Shown piece by piece: positions 40,601 to 55,600 of a stretch of DNA of 64,000 nucleotides (its first letter is position 1; every line of letters begins with the position of its first letter). The stretch is from Acanthaster planci (Eukaryota; Echinodermata; Asteroidea; Valvatida; Acanthasteridae), in assembly GCF_001949145.1 (NCBI RefSeq), contig NW_019091361.1, positions 1,338,253-1,402,252 of the forward strand, given 5' to 3'. The translations under genes and the position numbers were made by a program. The notes beneath the pieces are model-generated. The model saw nothing but the letters and a program-made list of their open reading frames with translations. It was not told the origin of the DNA and made no database searches.

Positions 40601-43600
40601 TCTATGTACCGTAAGCCAATGGTGTAAATGAGTTCATTACATATATGTCTTACCGAAGTATATCACAAGACATCCGGTCTTCAGCCAAATAACAAGCTAT
40701 TCAAATGAACTGTGACAAAAGTGTGTCTTTCTCACTGGTCATTCTCTGATTTAGAACTGCTCACGTGACGGAAGTCTTATGACCAGATGTTGATCTTGTG
40801 ACTAGACTTGTGAAAGGACACATTTACGATGGGCTGGACTAAAACATACAGTCCTAATAGCCCTTTCTAATCATGTGCAGCAAGTCGAAGTGCGAACTAC
40901 CATTCAATCATAAGAAATCTGACACAGACCATGCTCATTGGAAACATGTAACAATGCTGATGAAGGGATGAAAAAAATATCCTCTGCCAAGCCACCAAAA
41001 GCATGCACTCTAAGTGCAGGAGATTTTACCTGGAATGTTGGATGGCATCAATCCATGCATTGCACTCTCCTTCCGTCTCGCATCGAAGTTCATATTGACG
41101 CTGGACATCATTCTTGTAGTGAATGGAGATATACCAGTGCTGTATTAAAGAAATGAACAATACCGAGATGATTGAGAGCAAGAACAAAGTCAAGGTACCG
41201 ATAGACATAAAAATGATCAAGTGGAAATCGCAAGAGAAAAATTATCCTCAATACAACTGTTCTTTGCTGATGGAGTTACATGTAAATGACCCAAACTGCA
41301 TGGCTACATCCAAGGATTTTCTGCCATTTGAGCCACAAACAGTAAAACACATGTTCTTCTTGAACTGTTGGACGTTAAGTCGTTCACCTTAACACATGCA
41401 CTTATTTAATGCACACTTTATATCCATCATCATCATTCAGCACATGACCATCAAGAGGGTCGTAGTGACCTCCAGGTACCCCTGTCAAGAGCACTCATAT
41501 CCAGGCAAATTAAAATCTGAAAAGGGCACATTTGGACACTGACCGTATTCATCCAAATAATGACCAGGCACAAAAGCAGACAACACCTCAGTTGATTAAT
41601 TTATTCTTGCTACATGTACACGTAACTTCCCAAATCTTGCCAAAGGACACATTTTTTGTACAACGTATCAACTACATGTATACACTGTAAATGAATGCTG
41701 AGTCTTCTTCAGTACGTCCTTCATCCTCCAAAATCCTTCTTGCTAGAGGATGTAGAAACACAATCTGGTAATTTCAATGTATTTATTCCAATGCAGATAG
41801 CTGACTGTTTAAAGCTATCAAGAATTCCCAAGTCTCTGGTGACAGGGTTATGTACATGTATGTATGCATATATATACATGTACGTACACCTACATATCTC
41901 ATTTCCAAAATGTTGTCTAATGTACATCCAAAAAGTCGGCCTATCATCGAGACTGACCGTGTTTGAACTTGGCCAGTATACAGTCTACATGCACGGGGTG
42001 CACTGAAGGAAATATCGTCCCATGGTGGGGGCTTCAAAGTATTGCAAAAAGTGAGCCAAGCAGAGGGGCAGTCATCAGCTGGCGCAGAATGACAAGTCTC
42101 TGCCAGGCAGGAGACAAATTACGCACATGTAAACAAATGAAATTGGAGTGAGAATATCGTGACTGTAAAAATGGCTCCCAACTTATCAGGAGTTAGTATT
42201 TGTGCCATTTGGTGCAATTTAAAAACTTTGCCATCTACGCATCTTGCCTTAATTTGTTCAACAATTAATGCATGCAGAGGTTGAAATCCTTCGGTCAGAT
42301 TTGGGAGGATCTGGTAGAAGATTTTGGAGTTACAGAAAGTACAGTACTTGTATAAAGTTATGCATATGCACAAAACTACATGCACTGAATCTGTGTAGTG
42401 TGAGAAAGCTCGTTTACTGTATGATGATTAAAAATTCTGCAAATTGTCGTAACAATTCACTAATAAATTTGACTTGATTCTGCACTGGTAAATTATGTTA
42501 CTATTGAACTGCATAATACAATGCACACATCTACCAGAGTGGTGTCGGGCATAAAATGCAATGAGTGAAACTTACAATTTCTCACTACAAGCATGCTGAC
42601 AATTCCAATTCTGCAATGCGCCAAGCTTCTCCCTCCAGGCTAAGAAAGACTCTCAGTTCCTTTAAAACTACCCGTGGCAATGGCAGAAAGACTCATCATG
42701 ATTTTAGTAAAGTTCCACTAAATTAAATGGACAAAAGGGCCTGAGGGAACTCAACAGTGTGTGCCGCCGTGTTTGTGTAAGCAGGTTGCCTTCAGACAGT
42801 CCATGTAAATGGGGAGTGGGATTTTATGTTGACAAGTGAATGATTCATAAATATATTACCGCAGAAGTGAAAGTATTTTACCAGTGCACTGGGCCATTCC
42901 TTAAATTAGGGGTCCAATTTATTTTGGGTACCATCACATCTGACATATGATTTTGTAAGTTCAGAACTTATTCTCTAATTTCCAAGAGTGACGGATTAAG
43001 CAAATTACCTGCCAATTAACAATTAGAAATAGTTTGAAATCAATTTCAGTAACATTTCCATGTCAAATCACACACATCAGGTGTAACAGGGACACAAAAA
43101 TGTCATACTTTTGGACCCTCTTTCTATAGCATGACTCAAATGACTCTCTTGATGTGATGAATAGTATAAAAACGGTGAGACAGCATACATGTACTCACTG
43201 GCAAGATTTTTGTTTAATACCTTTTGAGTAAAATGTGTGACAATTTTGACATTCACTACTTCTTTTTTTTTAATTCAGCTCAAAATCACAGTTGAGACCT
43301 TCTTGACTGGAGTCAGTCAAATCCAAGTTGATCTTTCTTGATTTGCTCACTAAATCAAACCAGTCAGAGCAATAAGCACATGTGCGGACAACCTACGTGT
43401 ATGCTTTCATGTTTGTAGCCTATGTACATGTATGCGTGTACCACTGGTATCGTACAAATTGGTTTACCCAGTGACAATTGCAACCCAAAAGATTTCCATG
43501 TGAAACAGCATCAACCAAAGTAGTTGAAATGCATAAAGGGTTTCGGTATACAAAACCAGGAATGCCTGAAATGAAGAAAAACACATATCTTTTTCGAAAA

Positions 43601-46600
43601 CGATGCCATTTAAACGAGTATCATTTTCAGGCAGATGTACACATTATTGTATCATCCTGCCAAACCATGTACCGTATCACAATGTGACTGCCTACATGTA
43701 CGGCACCTGTACATGTACAGTATGAACAAATGACAAGCTGATTGTAGGCAAGAAGATGCAGGTGGAATTATGCACGCTTCACTGCAAACTAAGGGTATAT
43801 ATGTGTTTCCTGTTCTGTAGTATCTCTGAATGAATTAATTTGAAGGTCGCCACCAGACATGGTATAAAAATATACCGCAGGTGCCTTGATAATCAAGAAC
43901 AACATCATGTACACTGATAAATGAAGCAAACACCTCTGGAATATTTGGCAATGTTTATAAATTATGCACAAATGTATCAGCGAAATGAGAATTTCAAAAC
44001 ACCTTGCGAAACAGCATCAACACATATGCAGGGTTGGGACAGAGGATCTCTTCCTCCCTACTCGGAGACTTTTTTTTTCATGAATAAAGCATTCTAAAAG
44101 AGGAAAAATTACAGAAGAGGCCAGGAATCACTATGGGAATGTACATTTTCAAAATGGTAGAGTTTCCAGAGGAGAGAGAAGGTTAAAATGCAGTACGACT
44201 GCATTTCATGTACAAGCAAAGTAACAAGTACATGTACAACAAACAGTGTGCACACCCTGATGTTAGAGAATCCCCCCCCCCTTGAGTTTCCACAGTTGGT
44301 GGGATTCAGGAATTCATTAATGTTCCAACCCCCAAGCAGACTTGAATCTACACCCTGAAATACTGGACTCATGTGCATTCAAGTCTTGCACTTATGTCTT
44401 TACAAGTGCAAGCCACATGCAAGTGACTGTGACTAATATTGCAAATAACATTTTCCCCTCCGACCATTTTTTTCCCCCCCCAAATTTCCACTTTTAAGAT
44501 CTCTGTCTACGTCTTCAGGGAATTTTGAACTTCCTGAGTGGGAAACGAAATGGGCATTCTAAATTCAGGATAGGCTCAAGCTACATGTAAGAGTATTTTT
44601 GCTTGGAATATTAAAGGCTTATAAATATTTTCAAGCCAGTACTAAACCTGACCTGGAGATGAAGCCAAGATTCTGGAAATAAAGCCAAGGTGTATGCTGA
44701 CTAGCACACAAGCAAGTAATATGATGTTCCCTATGAATACATGTACATCTCCACCGAGCTACAGCAGCACTCTGCACAGTGCTCACGTACGGGATCCGCG
44801 CGAGGACTGAGCGAGCCTGAGATGAGGTTAGTGTATCTAGGGCGGTTGCCATGGCGGCAGCTGATGAGGTTTCTGAATTCTGTCAATCTGGGGAATCTCT
44901 CGGGGAGGACAGACAAGCCTGCGCGCCAATACCAGGCTGTCTCATCATTTTGACCATGGCATCCTGCTCCTTCTCGCATCTCCTATTTCAGCATTTTTCT
45001 GCAAATTATGAGCTCATAATCTCACATTGTTATGTACATATGCAGATTAATTGCAGATACTTCTCCTGTCCCCTAGCTCAAATGCACTATTGCACAGTAA
45101 ATTTGCTTGTGTGATAAGATGGGTGGACCTCACCATGTTATAGGGAACAATTTTTTTTTTCTTTTAGGAAAGTCGACAGGACTGAGTTGTGGAGACCATT
45201 GACAAGTTTATATCAGTTTTGTCCCCATAATCCGGTAGCAAGTATCAGTGCTATATACATACATGTGAATGTACGCTGAGTGCTATTGACGAATCTCCTG
45301 ACCATGTTCAAAGGGGTTCAACTGGTCATCTCAAGAGTTACCCCACTGAATTTTTTAAATCTAATGGCAGATCATGGGGCATGCCAGATCAATTATAAAT
45401 GTAGGCAAATCACCCATTTCAGATTATTATATGGACATGGAGCATGTTTTGCAGAAATGCATTCTGTGTATACAATACATTGTATTCTTGTTACGGATTA
45501 CACATTTACACAAGAAACACTGCAACTCCAACAGTAACTTGAATTAAGGAAAAGGGGAACTGTCGGTATACTGTACATAAAAACACTCCAATTCTCAAAT
45601 AACACCGGTATCGAAGTACACATTTATGTTACTATTGACACAGGCTTTTGTTTGTTTTGTCAAGAAAGAGAATTTTTCAATGTCAACAAGGAAATAACCT
45701 TACCCAAGTGGTAATCCTGAGTTTCTTTTGTACAGTACATACCCGGTACTGTACACGCAGTACAGGCACAGTACCATGCATTACATGTACATGTGCATGT
45801 AACCAGACACGACAGCTCGCAGTGCCTGCAATTTGAGCAAAGTACATATTTTTTCTTTGCTTTCACTTGTTCTTGATTTTGTTTTCCTGTTTCTTGTTTT
45901 GCTTTTTTCCCAGGAAGGGTTAATTTGGCTACCGGTTTGTGACCTGAAATTTGCCCACAATGTTTCTAATTTTGCAACGCTGGCAAATGAGCCACGTGAT
46001 TGAAGCACAATCACATGGCCAGAGCTAGGGCTAGGGCAAGTACCAAAATTCCTCTTTCCATTGTGGCAAAGGTTTGAATTACCAGATGTAAAACAGTACT
46101 GCTGTGACACTATATATATACTGTACCTGGTACTTTACTTTAGCACACTTAATTAAATAGCAAGAGCCAAAGTAGTATCACCACAAAATCTTATTAGAAA
46201 AAAATCCTTGTCCATACATGTACTTTCAACTGACCCTTGTATTTACATTTACTTTGGTGTGAAATCCCATTAGCCTTTTACACCCTTCAAATGCAAATTT
46301 CAAATTTGCACTGCATGTGTGTGCAATTCTAAAATTCCATATCAGAAATATGAAGTACAAGAAGGTCATATCATATAGACCGTCTCTTGGTCTTTTCACA
46401 CCATTCACTGAAGACATTGAATTGCAGGGCAGATGGGGGGGTGCGATACGAAAGTATCCACTAAACATGTGGTACTGCAGAACATCTCACATACATCACA
46501 GGTATACATCAATCACCAGCGGCCAAAGTGGCAGTAGTAGCACACGAAAAGTTCTGCCCAAACTGCCGTAACACATCACCCTAAATTTATCATTTCCTTC

Positions 46601-49600
46601 CAACTTTTTTCAATTTAAACCTTTCAAAAGTTCTCAGGACACGATGAAATACATGAGGTAAGTACAGTAAAGTGCACATGTGCACGTATGACTATGTAAA
46701 GGGCTCTGTCATCTTTGTCTTTTAAAAGCCAATTTTTCAAAGGTGGAAAAATGAACGTGTCTGGTTTGGTATTAGAATTATTACTGATGTGCAATGATAA
46801 TCAAACAACTGCTCAGGGAACTTGCATTAATGCATACAATTAAGATACATTTTTTTCCAGACAACGTACTACCCAAGATCTTCATCGAAACCAAGCTCTG
46901 GTCTGAGAGACATGTGGTGATATCAGTATGTCCATAGCGGTAGACATACATGTATGAATACCTGATTAATGGGCTAGTTACATGTGTACCGGTACATATA
47001 CATACTATGATACACACATGTACTTTACTTTGAAGTTGACAGATATTGTATGGAAGACTGATGTCCATACTGTATAGACCCACATATATGCTACTCGTAC
47101 ATGCATCATTGGCGGCGGCAGCAGGGCGGGGGGCCTGCTTCTTTTTCCAGCTGGGGGGGTACATGTACATGTATCATGGCTCCAGCCCTTCACTTTTTGT
47201 AGGATCTGTAAGTGGGGTGGGGCTTCACTGGCTCAGCCTATTAACGGCCGAAGCCTGATAACAACTGGCCCCCCACTTTGAAAATCATTCCACCGCCGGT
47301 GACACGCATACGTACGGATGTACACGTATATATACCAGTACATGTACTATATGTACACAATATGTACATGTACTGTACATGTATGATACGTGCCTGTGAT
47401 TACACGTACGTGTACATGGGTAATTCCAGAAATTAGGGGTCCAATAGTGTGACATTTCCTCCCTGTTTACATCCTACCTTTGTTATTTGACATTTGATTT
47501 CAAACTATTACTATGTTTTTGGGCAGGTAATTTGCATTAATTCATCACTCTTGGAAATTAGAAAATGTGTTCTGAACTTACAAAATCATACATGTATGTC
47601 AGATGTCACAGGGACACAAAAAAAATCCTGAACCCCTAATTTCTGGAATTACTCACATATCACTGTAATGTACTGTACCTGTACCATGCAATTATGGTAA
47701 TTAAAGTGACAACCCAAATACATACAGTGTACATGTCATGTGCAGTGTATGTACAGTGTACGCTCAGAACCCTTTACGGGGAGAGCACTTATGTACCTGT
47801 TTTTTCCTAACATGTACCCGTTTATTCAAATCAGCATATACCAGTGAATTAGCCACCGTTATGTGTACTCAAAAAATAGATACATTTTACTCATACATGT
47901 ATGAGGCCTACATGTACATATGTAACTATGCACCTGTACATGTATGTGGCCAAAATGGATGTACATTTATGTATGTAACATGCATGTATGTAACATGCAC
48001 CTGTACACGTATGGGCCCTACATGTATGTAACATGCACCTGTAGCCTAATGCTACACAGAACATGTAATGTTCTTTGTCTCAAATTCATGCAGCATTATA
48101 CCGTAGCTAAGTAAGCACATGATGTACATGTACAGTACATGTACCCACCAGTCCTAGTAAATATATGTACGTACATGTACTTTGATTACATATTTTTATG
48201 TTCAATACGGCATTGATTTGGCTAAGGGAACTGATTTAATTTTCTATACGTTCCCGTAGTTACGACATGGCCAGCAATGTGCCACTTGATTTAATTCAAT
48301 TAATGCACAGGGTAGGTTATCAAATTCCAACTGCCACATGCGGTACATATACCTACATGTACCGGTATGTACTAAAGTAACAAGTGATGCAGTGCCTTAA
48401 TTGGATATTTGATAATTATGAATTCACATGAGGGAGAACTTTATTTTACACATCAGATGAGTTACATGTAAATCGATCCACTTAATTTTTCCAAGGATGA
48501 CGATACGCATATTTAAATACACAATTTTGTGAGGAAATGATCGAGACATTGATCTTTTCTTAACAAGACATATTTTTTTGGACACTAGATAGGCCCTATG
48601 GATGCAAATTATAATATCATGCGCACCCAAGGAGTCTTCCCCACCAGCTTCATCCCCATTCCATCTGTTCAAATATTGATTTTAATAAGCTGTACATATT
48701 TGTTACATTGTACACACTCCCAGATCATTAGATCTTTATCTCTGCCAGCTAGACCCTGGCTGTGACCAGTGCATATAGAGTCCCATTTGATCTGGTATGG
48801 TGTATATGGTATTGTACATGTACATGTACACTGTATGAGGCAAGAATACACCATACATGTACCGGTACACATAAGGTATGAGCAATGCACTGTACTTTTT
48901 CCGATTGTTTCTTCTGTACTAAAAAAAAATAAAACATTGTCCAGGGATCAATATTACTTTTATATTCTTTCATCATCTCCTGCAGGATTCCCCAGGTACG
49001 GTTTGTGTCATGGTGACCCTTTGCACTGACCACTTCCAGAGTCATGTTTTGGATGTGGCAAAAATCTCCAGCAAACAAACATGTACCCTGGCGCCCAAGC
49101 CTGATTTTATACCATGGAAGGGATTGTGCTGAAGGACTGCCAAGTGAACATGTCACATGCCTCTGTTGATATGATCTCTATCATGACAAGATATGCCAAT
49201 GTACCAGTACATATTGCGTAAACATGCATTTACCTTGGGGCCCTACATTCTCTCTTGACAGTCAAACTGGAAAAGTTATTAATTGAGAAGTTTGAAATGA
49301 GAAAAAATCCCTGCCAGATATTTCAACCTACTGTATCTCATCCACTTTTTTCTTCTTATGTAGTATACCACATGAAGGCCAACGAGAGCCATGCCCTCCT
49401 CTCCCTTCCCCTTCCCCTCCCCCACTGGGTGACTTTTTTTTTTAAATATGACACACAGGCAATTCCTTGCGTCCGATTCATTTCCCTTCTTCCCAAAAGG
49501 CAGCTTCACCCAAAAAAAAAGACCATGAAGTTTCAAATTGTCAGCCACCCTTTAAAAAAATCAAAAGAAAGAACAATTTTGGCCCCCCCTCCCCTAGGGT

Positions 49601-52600
49601 AGCTCTCCCAACTGGATCTACCCTTGTGTATATTGTGGCAGGTACCGGTATACCCATATGTACATGTACATGTATACGTACATGTATATGCACAGTGCGG
49701 CTACACAATTGTGCCGGTAGGCTCATCATATCGGATTGGTATTAATCTCATATCATGATCTTGGCAACAAGCTATAGCACTCGCCAAGTCATCTTGATTG
49801 TGAGGGACATGTAAGGAAAAATGTGTTTGCAGGAAAACTAAGTACCGTATGTACTATAGCTGATCTGTGCTCACTGGGTACATCTATAAATTTCATCATG
49901 AAATCTTTCAACAGAACTTTCCCGTTTCGTACTACCGGTACATGACTCTACAGAAACATGTATGTACACGTACATGTATGTACATGTTTGTACATATGTA
50001 AAAACACTTTCAGTAATGAAGCTCAGGACACATAGGCAATACAAGTGTTGTAACATATCCATATATGAGTCACGTCGGCTTAGAGGTTCCTACCTTGTCG
50101 TTCGCCTCAGCAGCCCCGGTTGCATTTCAGCTTTGGTCAACGTATGGAGTGCGTTTTCAGTCCCTACCTGATTCTGTGGGTTTTACCCAGAATCTTCTTG
50201 AAGGTTTTCCTCCCACCTCTTCTTGTCAGTGCCTCTGATTCCCACATGTACAGATTTTTTCAGGCTTGAGAGCAACACCTAGAGCACTTTTGAGGAATCC
50301 TTGTGTGTTGGTTTTACTTTTCCTTACCAGAATTAATCTTAGTAACATAAGAAGAAACTGGGAAGCCCCTTACTTAACAGGAACATCATTCCTTCCTACT
50401 TGAAGTGTATAAAAATAGCTTTACCTACGTAGTAATGTGAGAAAATATCCCCCTATTTTGGAAAAAGTTCTTACCCAATAGTCTAAGATGTCAGTGATTG
50501 AATGATAGTCAAAAGTTGACATGAACTCCAATGCCAATTCACTCTGAATAGGCACAATGCATTTGGGCAAAACTTATAAATATGCCGAAGAGAATAATGA
50601 AGCATTTCTGTATATAACAGATGCTTGTTGGTCTATCAACACAACCCACCCTTTATCATTGAACAATTAAAACATACAACTCCAGGACTGCCAAATGTGG
50701 GCAATGATGCATGCTGCAGCTGATGTAGAACAAGGGAAAAGCTCTCCATTCAATTGAACAGCCCTCTCTCTCTCTCTCTCTCTCTCTTTTAGGTCCAAAG
50801 TACAGGTCTTGTCTGGCGAAAGAACAAAGCAGGCCAGCGCTGCCAGGTGCACCTGTACGTGTATGTTCAAACCATTCACTAATGGCCAGCACACTCGGCC
50901 CAGGGTCCTGTGTTCATTCTGAAAGGTCTTTTGATTGTCCTGGGTATTAATGTCTCAGGAAAATGGGAGAAATGACTTCCGTCATTGCTCAATGCAATGG
51001 TACAACAGTGTCCTTTTATCCTTCCGTGGCTGGTCATTTAAGACCACAAATTGCTCATAAAAAGGGCAAATCCTGTCCACTTTATGGATGTAGTAAGATT
51101 ATGTACATATAAAAGTACATCAAGTACATACTGCTGAAATAAATACACATGGTGGAGGCGGAGAAAAGAGGTAAAAATCAAAGTTAACTATTGCTTTGTG
51201 GGAATGAAATCATAGTCAAAATGAAAATGGCTACAGTGTTAATCAGAATGCCAAAACTGACCGAATTCAAAGAAAATGTCAATGTATGCAAAGTTGTACT
51301 GTGATGCACGGTAGAGTGTCCATGTCAAACTGTTAAGTGTATAAATAACACCAACATGAGAATAAGAACAGCATTTGGTATTTTAAGGTAGGATGATGAA
51401 AAAAAACCTATGAAAGTTTCCATTTGCTGGATTTTTAAACACAATCTTTTTCAACAAAACTGTTAAATACCTTTATTCACCTGCGTGAAATCCAGATTAT
51501 TTGTTGAGAGCTAGCAATGAAGGAGCCCCAAATTCGGAACAAAAAACCCGGATTCAAACCAGAGTTCATCTTGTACCTCATGGCAAGATGGACACTGGGG
51601 CTAAGTTAATTGGGTCCAATGGGTTTTGTTTCAATTAATAAATTGACTGTATTTTCAAGACATTTTTTTATATGTGAAATGATTACTAATGTGCGAAAAA
51701 TTCTGAAGTCCTATAGTAAACATGCGGCGGGAAGATAGGAAACCTCTCAATCCATTATTTTCAAACAGTTACATGTACATGTATAGATCAGCAGGCTTAC
51801 ATTCATGCATAAATGCCCTTCTAGGCTGCCAACAAGTTGCAAGTCTAGTTTATCAAAAGTCCAGTCACAAGCCACTGATGTCAGCTGTCACATTACCAGC
51901 CCCTCACAAGCACTGGGGGATGAACGATGACCGAAGAATGCATTTGTCACAGTTCATTTGAATAGCTCGTGACTTGACTTAAGATCGGATATGACTTGTG
52001 ATTCACCTTCAAGAACCTCTGAATGTCTTCGGTGCTGATTCAAATTCACGGTCATACGCACTGTGCTGTTGAGTAGCACATACATGTAATTATGCACTGA
52101 ATATAGGGCCAGCTGGTGTCTCTGACCAAAAACAGGTCATGTATGGAGGATGAAAAGTGGCCATCTGCTTTTCTGCTATCAGAATAGTAGAAAAGCAGAT
52201 TTTACGTCTTTGAAATATGCAATTTTTTATTTGTACTACTTTTCTGCTACCTCAAAACCAAAATGACCATTTTTTTGTAATGCATTTTTCCACTTTTCTG
52301 CTTTTCTGCTAGTACAAAAGTAGTTTTACTTTTCCTCTTTTTGATGGTGGCCGAAAAGTGGCCATCTGCTTTTTACCTGTCAAACAAGCAGGAAAGTGGA
52401 TTGAACGTTTTGACGACAACCGTGAATTCAACTTTTCTACTTTCTACTTTTACACTTTTCCACTTTTCGGCCGCCTATGTAAAATTGCTCCTCCGGTATC
52501 AAAAAGATAAAAAGTAGCATTCACGGTTATTGTCAAAATGTTTGATCCTCATTTCTGCCCGTTCGAAAGGAGAAATGCAGATGGCCACTTTTTGGCCGCC

Positions 52601-55600
52601 AGCGAATGAAGAAAAAGTAAAATCTGCTTTTCTTGAATCAGAAAAGCAGAAAAATAGAAAAATGAATAACCAACCAATGTTCGTTCTGCTCTTTGAGGTG
52701 GCAGAAAAGTAGAAAAGTCAAAATTGCATCTTACCAGGACATAAAATCTGCTTTTTTAACCATTGTGATAGCAGATAAGCAGATGGCCATGTTTCGTCCT
52801 CCATAGTCATGTGACACTTTCTTTGTATTATTATTCATGAGTATGATTTCCATCTTATCAATGGCAACATACCGGTACTTGATTCAACGATCCCCCATGC
52901 CATTGTACCAGTCCAACATTTACAATGTACGTGTACCTCAAGAAATTTCATGTTGCACACCCAAACTTATGACTAATGTACATGTACACATGTGCGTACA
53001 TGTACATACATGTACATGTAATAAATGGCACTTAATTACCTGAGGAAACAAGGCGCTTACAAGTAAGGAGAGAAAACAAGAGAAAGACAATTAACAATGA
53101 GCTGTAGAAGAGATGTTTCTCCAGAACAGACTTGAATGACGATATACATGTACAGTAAATGTACTGAGGTCCTACGATGTACGTGTACATGTTGTAATGC
53201 GTTGGGGTAAATTGTTTCACCGACGGAGGGGCAGCAACAGAAAAAGCCCTGTCCCTAGTCTTCTTTCGAGTCTTAGGGGACGAAGTCTGGGTACTCAGCA
53301 GAGAGAACAAGTGTGCATGGCTCGAAATCTCTTGCCATTCTACCCCATGCAATGCGGCAATCATTCAACATGTTGGTCATCTCACTCACTGGGATGTCCA
53401 TAGTCTTGCCCCAAGACTGGTTTTACTGTTTTTGGCTGGTGCACTGTGCAGGCGAAATGGGCTGATAGGGTGTGCTTCAATCATATTGAAATTGGAGGAT
53501 TTGGGACAGTTAGGATTAGAGGGTGCAATATTCTCAAGAGACAACCTGCCAGAAAACAAGTTTTGTGGAATCTGGCAGGCTTATGCAAAAAATTCTGAGC
53601 ATATACCTAACAAGCTTAAATTATCATGAATAATTTTGCACATGCGCACTGCCGAAAACCGCAGTTGGCATTGTGCGCGGTCTTCCACAGAGCATACGTG
53701 CATTAGGCCAGTGCAGTATTCATGTACTTGTACTTGTGCATATATAAGACACTGGTATCCTAGTTACTGTGTCAGTCACCGATGTGAATTGTTAAGCCGG
53801 AAATACCGGTATTTACAACTTAGACTTTTCTTGTGGGGGGGGAGTACAAATGTTAACACTCAAGGGACTCTACCACTTTGTAAATCACTCCTATTCGGCA
53901 TTAATTCTACATTTTGACCAATTTGGGTTAGTTCTCCATGGTGAGACACTATGGTATCCTACCTGCATTATTTTCCATTAGAATACTGGTGATGTGATAT
54001 TTATGTACATGTACAGTACACTGTTCTTTTTTTCCACTGTAAAGTTTGTGTACTGTATTTCAGCCTTAATTTGGCCTTTCTATGTATGTGCAGTAAACAC
54101 CTAAATGAACAAGCAACAGAATTTGGTAAAAAGTCACTTCTTGGTTTTATAGATTTGATTTCTTAATTGGCGTCACGTGTTAGCCAGTCATATCAGTCCA
54201 ATACCTACATGTAAGTCATACTGGTACCCGTTACATGGACTTGAACGGATCACCCTTTTAAATTCTTTATAAATTCCTCGGCCACAAATCCATTATTATT
54301 GTTCGGCTGCCATTCCGTGTATCACCGCGCATCTGATGAATTATGGATGGTGCTTGCATAAGGCTGCAGGCACAATACAGACATCTTGATTCAAGACTAG
54401 GCGGCTGCGGCTACCGGCACTTATTTATTTAACTGCATGTAATTAAAATTGACCAGACTTAGGAGTATCCAATGAACTACGTACGGGCACCGGTGAGAGA
54501 ATCATGTGTAAACACGGTCTTTCCACCAGGGCACAGAATGTTTAAATAAATTTATGCTTAAATACAGACAATTACATACATGTATCTCATGTGCAATCAT
54601 CATGCATACATACCGGTACCTACCAGGGTAAATGTATACCGGTATGTAGGTAACTGTGCTATACATGTACAGGCAGGTTTTAACGTCACATGAATGTTCC
54701 GGCCAACACGAGACGTACCGGTACCCCGGTACAGACACTGAAATACTGACAGAGGAGCACAATTGGGTATGAAATCTACATGTACATGTACGTGTATCTT
54801 CATTAGGCACCTGCAATTTGTCTTTGGCTAAGAGGCCCCTCAACTAACAAGCATGATAAATGATAAGTGTGGCATTGCTGTGTGTACATGTACATGTGTG
54901 CGTGTTGAATGGCACCAAAGCTGAACTCTGTTGGCCTGTGGTTGAAACTGCAAAACTTAAAGCAAGCACTGCATGGTCTCTGCCCATGTCCCTTTGACAT
55001 GTTTGACTGGTTTCCATTGGCGGATTAGTTTTTATCCTGGAGGTCCTCGTTTTGTGCCATATGGGTAACTCCATGTTTTCTTTTATTACACTATCCTCAC
55101 AAAGACTACTTATGTAAAATTTACAAAGGCATATATTCTGAACCCGGATGTCCAACGGTGAAATCAAGAACAACGAAATCGGCAAATGTCTTTGAGAGCA
55201 TACATGTACCTTCCGTTACCGGTGCACATGGGATACACATGTACAATGTACCACACCCTTCGCAATACCATGGGCTTGACCAATGTAAAATGAAGTACAC
55301 AATAAATTTTAGCAACTTTCTGCTGACAGTTACATGTAGGTATAACTTTTTTACTCAAAGATTCCTGAATTTCCTTTATGTGAATCCCTGTAAGAAGATA
55401 GTGAAACGGATAGCATTTCATCAGTTCAAAAAAAATCTCACCTTTTTTTTTATGAAGTATAAATTATGCATGTGGAAATTGTAAGAAGAAAACACTAAAA
55501 ACCTGCGTAACTCCCTGGCTCCAGTCCACAAGTGTAGCCAGCATGATGATGCACAAAGTGGAGGTATTTGAATTGAAGTCACATGCAGAAAAAAACTAGC

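Noticed and set aside
53490-53530. Similarity of ATTGAAATTGGAGGATTTGG to about 61850-61880
   Set aside because: Only about 40 bp alike with no shared flanks; could be chance or a fragment of an unknown repeat.
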